Shown one piece after another: positions 14,169 to 17,855 of a stretch of 17,855 bases of DNA. Origin of the DNA: an uncultured Caryophanales bacterium (lineage in GTDB: Bacteria; Bacillota_I; Bacilli_A; Acholeplasmatales; Anaeroplasmataceae). Each line of letters opens with the position of its first letter. Position 1 is the first letter of the stretch. Where the stretch lies: positions 1 to 17,855 of the forward strand of contig CAKZZJ010000028.1 of NCBI GenBank assembly GCA_937885165.1, in the 5' to 3' direction. The position numbers and the translations under genes are program-made. The notes beneath the pieces are model-generated. The model had not been told where the DNA came from. It was given only the letters and a program-made list of their open reading frames with translations, and did no database searches.

Positions 14169-14804
14169 ATGGAAAGTTTAAAAGTAGAAGAAATGGAAGA
14201 ACTTGAAGTAGAAAATACTGAAGTTGAAGAAGTAAAACCAGTATTAGAATATGAAAAATTATTAAAAGAAGAAAGAGATAGAGCTGATAAAGAAAAAGCA
14301 CTGAATCTTATTAAATTTGGTTGTTTCAACCAAAAACAGGAAACAAATCTAGATTTTTCAAATTTTGAAAAAATTCTTCAAAATAAAAAATTCAAAGGTG
14401 TTTATGATCTTTACAGAAATTTAGAAACAATGGAACTTGTTTTTGTTGCCCCACTTGTAGAAAAAAGTGAGACTGAAACAGTAAAGGCCCCATACGCATA
14501 TGATGTTATTACAACAGAATATATGGATGAAGAAACTTATAAGATGGTTTGTCATGCAGCTAAAAATAATTTAAGAAATATGACTACATTCTTATATTAT
14601 TCATCATTTGTTGCATATATTTGCTATGCTGCTACTTTCTTATTTTTGTTTATTTATCATCTAATTACATCTTCATCATCTACATTTTTGGATGTTGTAG
14701 CTGGTGCCTTTTATGCAACTGCACCGCATATCGCTGCCTTAGTATTAATGATTCCGGTATTATTCTTTGTATCAGTTAAATACAAAAAATATAAGGAAAA
14801 ATAA
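14169..14804 (+). CDS. Unrecognised acidic protein with two C-terminal membrane helices
   Basis: I do not recognise this 211-residue protein. Seen: a very acidic N-terminus (residues 1-30, mostly Glu and Val), a charged helical stretch to about 45, a soluble region (46-135) with short hydrophobic and aromatic patches, then two hydrophobic segments at about 141-165 and 176-203 joined by a Ser-rich turn, and a Lys-rich end (KYKKYKEK). The even pair of helices and absence of a signal peptide suggest both termini are cytoplasmic. A GGGAGG ribosome site makes it a real, well-translated gene. It heads the operon: its stop is one base before the rsmE ATG. In many Bacillota prmA occupies this place between dnaJ and rsmE, but this protein shows no methyltransferase motif. 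Confidence 0.85.
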   Translation: MESLKVEEMEELEVENTEVEEVKPVLEYEKLLKEERDRADKEKALNLIKFGCFNQKQETNLDFSNFEKILQNKKFKGVYDLYRNLETMELVFVAPLVEKSETETVKAPYAYDVITTEYMDEETYKMVCHAAKNNLRNMTTFLYYSSFVAYICYAATFLFLFIYHLITSSSSTFLDVVAGAFYATAPHIAALVLMIPVLFFVSVKYKKYKEK

Positions 14805-14805
14805 G

Positions 14806-15543
14806 ATGCAAAAATATTTTGTATCAGATGAGGATTTCAATAACAATATAATAACAGGTGATGATTGTTTTCATGTTAAAAACGTTATGAGAAATAAGAT
14901 TAATGACGTTATTTTAATAGGCAATAATCACAAATGCTATAAGGCTTCTATAAAAAAAATCAACAAAGATGACATATCATTTGAGATAATTGAAGAAATA
15001 TTTGATGATACTGAATTGAATGTTAGAATATCACTTTTTCAAGGATATCCTAAATTAGATAAATTATCTTTAATTATCAAGCATTCTGTTGAACTTGGAG
15101 TATATGATATTACTCCGACAATTATGAAAAGAAGCCTTTTTAAGCTTGATGATAAAAAGAAAGATAATAAGAATCTAAGATTTAATAAAATAGCTAAAGA
15201 GGCAGCAGAACAGTCATACAGAATGATTGTTCCTAATGTTAATGATATTTCATATTTAAAAGACATTGATTTTTCTTCTTATGATTTAAAATTAGTATGT
15301 TATGAAGAAGATGCTAAAAATAATAATTTATCAAGTTTAAAAGAATCATTAGATAAAATAAAAGAAAATGATAAGATAGCTATCGTAATCGGACCTGAGG
15401 GTGGAATAGATAAAGATGAGATAGATTATTTAAAGGAAAAAGGATTTATAAGTGTTGCTTTAGGTAAGAGGATACTTAGAACTGAAACAGCACCGCTTTA
15501 TATACTCTCTTTAATAGGCTATGAGGTAGAGGTTAGAAAATGA
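14806..15543 (+). CDS. rsmE: 16S rRNA (uracil(1498)-N3)-methyltransferase RsmE
   Basis: SPOUT-class methyltransferase making m3U1498 in the decoding region of 16S rRNA with S-adenosylmethionine. Seen: an N-terminal PUA-like domain with the HVKNVMRNK block; KLDKLSLIIKHSVELGVYDITP and RFNKIAKEAAEQSYR (residues 83-138); then the trefoil-knot motifs IGPEGGID (195-202) and LGKRILRTETAPLYIL (219-234). The frame extends upstream to 14767 inside the preceding gene. The ATG at 14806, one base after the previous stop with AAGGAA upstream, gives the usual N-terminus and a normal 245 residues. Its TGA overlaps the mtaB ATG (ATGA), indicating coupling. Confidence 0.96.
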   Translation: MQKYFVSDEDFNNNIITGDDCFHVKNVMRNKINDVILIGNNHKCYKASIKKINKDDISFEIIEEIFDDTELNVRISLFQGYPKLDKLSLIIKHSVELGVYDITPTIMKRSLFKLDDKKKDNKNLRFNKIAKEAAEQSYRMIVPNVNDISYLKDIDFSSYDLKLVCYEEDAKNNNLSSLKESLDKIKENDKIAIVIGPEGGIDKDEIDYLKEKGFISVALGKRILRTETAPLYILSLIGYEVEVRK

Positions 15544-16829
15544 AAATAGGAATAATAACTTTAGGATGCAAAGTTAATACTTATGAATCTAATGCCATAG
15601 CTTTAGCTTTAGAAAAAAAAGGTTATGAGATAGTAGAGGCTAATGCTGATTGTGATGCATTTATTATCAACACCTGTAGTGTAACTAACATGGCTGATGC
15701 TAAATCCAAAAAGATGATACATAGAGCTATTAAATTAAATCCTAATGCTTTAGTTGCTGTGGTAGGTTGTCTTCCTCAGAGTAACAAAGATGAAGTAGCT
15801 AAAATTGATGGTGTTGACATAATTTTAGGTAATGGGAATAAAGAAAAACTGATTGATTTAATTGATGAAAATATCGGTAAAAAGAGAACAGATAAATATA
15901 TCGACGTTATCGATATATTACATTATAATAAATATGACAACCTTGAAGTAAATGAATTTGATCACACAAGAGCCTTTGTTAAAATAGAAGATGGATGTAA
16001 TAATTTCTGTACGTTTTGTATTATTCCTTTTGCTAGAGGACCAATCAGATGTAAAGATGTTGATACCATCATCAATGAAATCAAAAATATCGTTGATAAT
16101 GGATATAAAGAAATAGTTCTTACTGGTATTCATACCGGTAAATATTTTGATAATGGCTATAACTTAACCAAACTTATAAAGAAGATATTAAATGATGTTC
16201 CAAATTTAAAAAGACTTAGATTATCATCAATAGAAATAAATGAAATAGATGATGAATTTATAGGCTTATTAAAGGAAAATAAGGTTTTGGCAAATCATCT
16301 TCATCTACCACTACAGGCTGGATCTGATCACGTTCTGTCTTTAATGAATAGAAGATATGATAAAAAATATTTTTTAGAGAGAATTAATAAAATAAAGGAA
16401 GCATCACCTGATATTTCTTTAACTACTGATATAATTGTTGGATTTCCTGAAGAAACTGATGAAGATTTTAAACAGACAATAGAAATATCAAAAGAAATTG
16501 GTTTTTCTAAAATTCATGTATTCCCATATTCAAAAAGAAATGGCACAAAAGCTGCTTTAATGAAGCAGGTAAACGATAAAGTTAAAAAAGACCGCAGTAA
16601 AGAATTAATTGAATTATCAAATAAACTTGAGAAGAATTATTACTCTAAATTTATAGGTTTGAAACTAGATGTTATATTTGAACAAAGATATAATGATTAT
16701 TTAATAGGTCATACATCTAATTTTTTGCAAGTAATAATTGATTATGATGAAAAATATTTAAAAGAAATGAAAGAAGTAAAACTTGAAGCTTATTTAGATA
16801 ATAAGCTATATGGTAAAGTTATAGATTAA
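15540..16829 (+). CDS. mtaB: tRNA (N6-L-threonylcarbamoyladenosine(37)-C2)-methylthiotransferase MtaB
   Basis: Radical-SAM enzyme converting t6A37 to ms2t6A37 in ANN-decoding tRNAs; it carries two [4Fe-4S] clusters. Seen: the N-terminal UPF0004 domain with its three cluster cysteines (Cys10 in TLGCKVNTYES, Cys46 in NTCSVTN, Cys77 in VVGCLPQ); the radical-SAM CxxxCxxC (Cys153, 157, 160 in DGCNNFCTFC) followed by IIPFARGPIR; LHLPLQAGSDHVLSLMNRRY; TTDIIVGFPEET; and a C-terminal TRAM-like domain. The KVNTYES opening separates MtaB from MiaB and RimO. The 429-residue length is typical. Its ATG overlaps the rsmE stop, with GAGGT as ribosome site. The rsmE-mtaB pairing is common in Bacillota. Confidence 0.96.
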   Translation: MKIGIITLGCKVNTYESNAIALALEKKGYEIVEANADCDAFIINTCSVTNMADAKSKKMIHRAIKLNPNALVAVVGCLPQSNKDEVAKIDGVDIILGNGNKEKLIDLIDENIGKKRTDKYIDVIDILHYNKYDNLEVNEFDHTRAFVKIEDGCNNFCTFCIIPFARGPIRCKDVDTIINEIKNIVDNGYKEIVLTGIHTGKYFDNGYNLTKLIKKILNDVPNLKRLRLSSIEINEIDDEFIGLLKENKVLANHLHLPLQAGSDHVLSLMNRRYDKKYFLERINKIKEASPDISLTTDIIVGFPEETDEDFKQTIEISKEIGFSKIHVFPYSKRNGTKAALMKQVNDKVKKDRSKELIELSNKLEKNYYSKFIGLKLDVIFEQRYNDYLIGHTSNFLQVIIDYDEKYLKEMKEVKLEAYLDNKLYGKVID

Positions 16830-16875
16830 ATTTAATTTTACAACTAACAAATTTTCAACAAAATTAAAAAATATC

Positions 16876-16904
16876 TTTACAAATATTATAATGTTTGTTA
16901 TAAT
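16876..16904 (+). promoter_or_regulatory. Promoter of rpsU
   Basis: TTTACA (16876-16881), 17-base spacer, TATAAT (16899-16904). This gives rpsU expression independent of mtaB; no terminator is obvious after mtaB. Confidence 0.8.
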
Positions 16905-16919
16905 TCTTTTCGGAATTCG

Positions 16920-16931
16920 TCCTTGGAAGGA
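16920..16931 (+). promoter_or_regulatory. Possible Shine-Dalgarno-sequestering hairpin in the rpsU leader
   Basis: TCCT (16920-16923), loop TGGA, AGGA (16928-16931): the right arm is part of the extended ribosome site GGAAGGAGG (16925-16933), 8 bases before the rpsU ATG. Four base pairs are weak, so this is only suggestive of leader control. Confidence 0.3.
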
Positions 16932-16941
16932 GGCTTAGTGG

Positions 16942-17115
16942 ATGCCAAAAATAGTTGTACGCGAGAAAGAGTCAATCGAAGACGCATTACGTAGATTTAA
17001 ACGCGATGTATCTAGATCTGGTAACCTTCAAGAGGCGAAAAAGCGTCAATATTATTTGAAGCCTAGCGATGTACGTAAACAAAAACGTCAAGAAGCTAGA
17101 AAAAAATACAAATAA
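16942..17115 (+). CDS. rpsU: 30S ribosomal protein S21 (bS21)
   Basis: Small basic protein of the 30S subunit near the mRNA 5' end and anti-Shine-Dalgarno helix. It is 57 residues, translated by hand: MPKIVVREKESIEDALRRFK opens it, RSGNLQEAKKRQYYLKPSD follows, and it ends in a Lys/Arg-rich helix. This is the typical bS21 layout. An extended ribosome site (GGAAGGAGG) lies 8 bases upstream. It is a single-gene transcript with its own promoter and terminator. Its codon use differs from its neighbours: six of nine arginines are CGT or CGC, whereas surrounding genes use almost only AGA, as expected for a very highly translated gene. Confidence 0.97.
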   Translation: MPKIVVREKESIEDALRRFKRDVSRSGNLQEAKKRQYYLKPSDVRKQKRQEARKKYK

Positions 17116-17122
17116 GATAATT

Positions 17123-17143
17123 AGACCAGCGATGGTCTTTTTT
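17123..17143 (+). terminator. Rho-independent terminator after rpsU
   Basis: AGACCA (17123-17128) pairs with TGGTCT (17133-17138) around a GCGA (GNRA) tetraloop, followed by a T run. It lies 7 bases after the rpsU stop. Confidence 0.9.
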
Positions 17144-17167
17144 CTTTATAAAAAAAACAAATTAATG

Positions 17168-17173
17168 TATAAT
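17168..17173 (+). promoter_or_regulatory. Probable -10 box of the SGNH hydrolase gene
   Basis: TATAAT at 17168-17173, with a poor -35 (TTTATA, 17145-17150) at 17-base spacing, 23 bases before the ATG. Confidence 0.5.
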
Positions 17174-17196
17174 TATTAAAAACCGAGGTATTGATT

Positions 17197-17855
17197 ATGA
17201 ATATTTATATGATGGGTGATTCTACAATGAAGCTTAACAATTATTATACTTATCCTCAGACTGGTTGGGGACAGGTATTATATCTTTTCTGTAAAGAAAA
17301 CATATTAGTATTTGATTATGCAGAAAATGGGAGATCAACTAAAAGCTTTATTGATGAAGGAAGATTTAATAAACTTATTAATAGGATAACTAAAGGTGAT
17401 TATGTCATATGTGAATTTGGTCATAATGATGAAAAAATTCAGGATCCAAATAGATATACTGACCCATTCGGAACTTATCAAAATAATTTGCTTTATTTTG
17501 CTGAAGAGGTTGAGAAAAAAGGTGCGCATATTGTTTTTGCAACTTCAATAACAAGACATAAATTTGATGAAGGCAAATGTATTAATTCTCACGGAGATTA
17601 TCCCAAAGCTATGCTTGAATTAGCAAAAAAATATGATTATCCATGTATTGATATGAATAAGCTTACAATGGCTTATTATACTAAGCTAGGTGTAGATGAA
17701 TCTGCAAAATTTCACATGATATTTAAAGGTGGAATATTTGAAAATTATCCTGATGATATGAATGATCATTCACATTTAAATTATAATGGTGCAGTAAATA
17801 TTGCAAAAATATTTGTAGGTGCCTGTAAGAAAGAAAAATTAGCTATTTCTGAATG
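17197..17855 (+). CDS. SGNH/GDSL hydrolase, rhamnogalacturonan acetylesterase-like, partial at the window end
   Basis: Translated by hand; 219 codons are present and the frame is open at the right edge. Probable carbohydrate esterase of the SGNH superfamily, removing acetyl groups from pectin-type polysaccharides or related sugars. Seen: block I MMGDST with nucleophile Ser9; the YPQTGWGQVL segment; block II NGRSTKSF; block III GHND (75-78) supplying the oxyanion Asn77; and block V with the Asp190-His193 catalytic pair in NDHSHLNYNGA. This matches bacterial YesT/RGAE proteins, usually 220-250 residues, so only a few residues are likely missing; the final TG could begin a TGA stop. No signal peptide is seen, suggesting a cytoplasmic enzyme acting on imported oligosaccharides. 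GAGGT precedes the ATG. Substrate is inferred. Confidence 0.85.
   Translation, partial: MNIYMMGDSTMKLNNYYTYPQTGWGQVLYLFCKENILVFDYAENGRSTKSFIDEGRFNKLINRITKGDYVICEFGHNDEKIQDPNRYTDPFGTYQNNLLYFAEEVEKKGAHIVFATSITRHKFDEGKCINSHGDYPKAMLELAKKYDYPCIDMNKLTMAYYTKLGVDESAKFHMIFKGGIFENYPDDMNDHSHLNYNGAVNIAKIFVGACKKEKLAISE

Noticed and set aside
15039..15266. Minus-strand frame inside rsmE, and a similar one at 15918-16133 inside mtaB
   Set aside because: Both lie antisense to conserved enzyme motifs and show no coding features of their own.
1..17855. CRISPR arrays, insertion sequences, prophage or integrase genes
   Set aside because: No regularly spaced repeats, transposase motifs, integrase signatures or flanking direct repeats were seen.

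Overview
The window is mostly chromosome of a low-GC Gram-positive bacterium, probably an uncultured gut or rumen member of the Bacilli (Erysipelotrichales/RF39-like). This rests on the order hrcA-grpE-dnaK-dnaJ...rsmE-mtaB...rpsU, a Gram-positive-type DnaK lacking the insert of proteobacterial DnaK, CIRCE-type operators, clean sigma-A promoters, Shine-Dalgarno starts, and TGA used as a stop. The first ~1.1 kb does not fit. It is even more AT-rich and reads, open from base 1, as an internal piece of a eukaryotic IQ-motif cilium/flagellum protein of the IQCH type.

Layout. Bases 1 to ~1105: the eukaryote-like fragment, ending mid-domain. From ~1095 to 4304, on the minus strand: an iron-uptake operon, FTR1 permease - P19/Tp34 periplasmic-type lipoprotein - start of a DUF2318-like membrane protein. 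The last gene is cut where the eukaryote-like sequence begins, so the contig end looks like an assembly chimera joined tail to tail. The operon has a consensus promoter and a perfect 16-bp palindrome at its transcription start, probably a DtxR-family metal-repressor operator. Bases 4491-5255 (minus) encode a PlsC-type acyltransferase, divergent from mnmA-recD2 (5347-8756), which overlap TGATG-style. A small Cro/C1 regulator converges on recD2.

Bases 9267-12868 hold the heat-shock operon: two CIRCE-like operators around one sigma-A promoter, then hrcA, grpE and dnaK. dnaJ follows after an intercistronic hairpin and ends with a terminator. A new promoter (14112-14140) drives an unrecognised acidic two-TM protein, rsmE (16S rRNA m3U1498) and mtaB (tRNA ms2t6A37), translationally packed. 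rpsU (57 aa) stands alone with its own promoter, strong Shine-Dalgarno and terminator. The right edge holds a nearly complete SGNH/rhamnogalacturonan-acetylesterase-like hydrolase running off the window.

Functionally the window combines iron acquisition, phospholipid synthesis, tRNA/rRNA modification, DNA repair, proteostasis and translation: ordinary housekeeping. I do not see a novel defence or mobile system. The most surprising thing is the eukaryote-like left end. Secondary points are the two degenerate CIRCE sites, the metal operator, the structured FTR1-P19 spacer, and the unknown membrane protein in the rsmE-mtaB operon.
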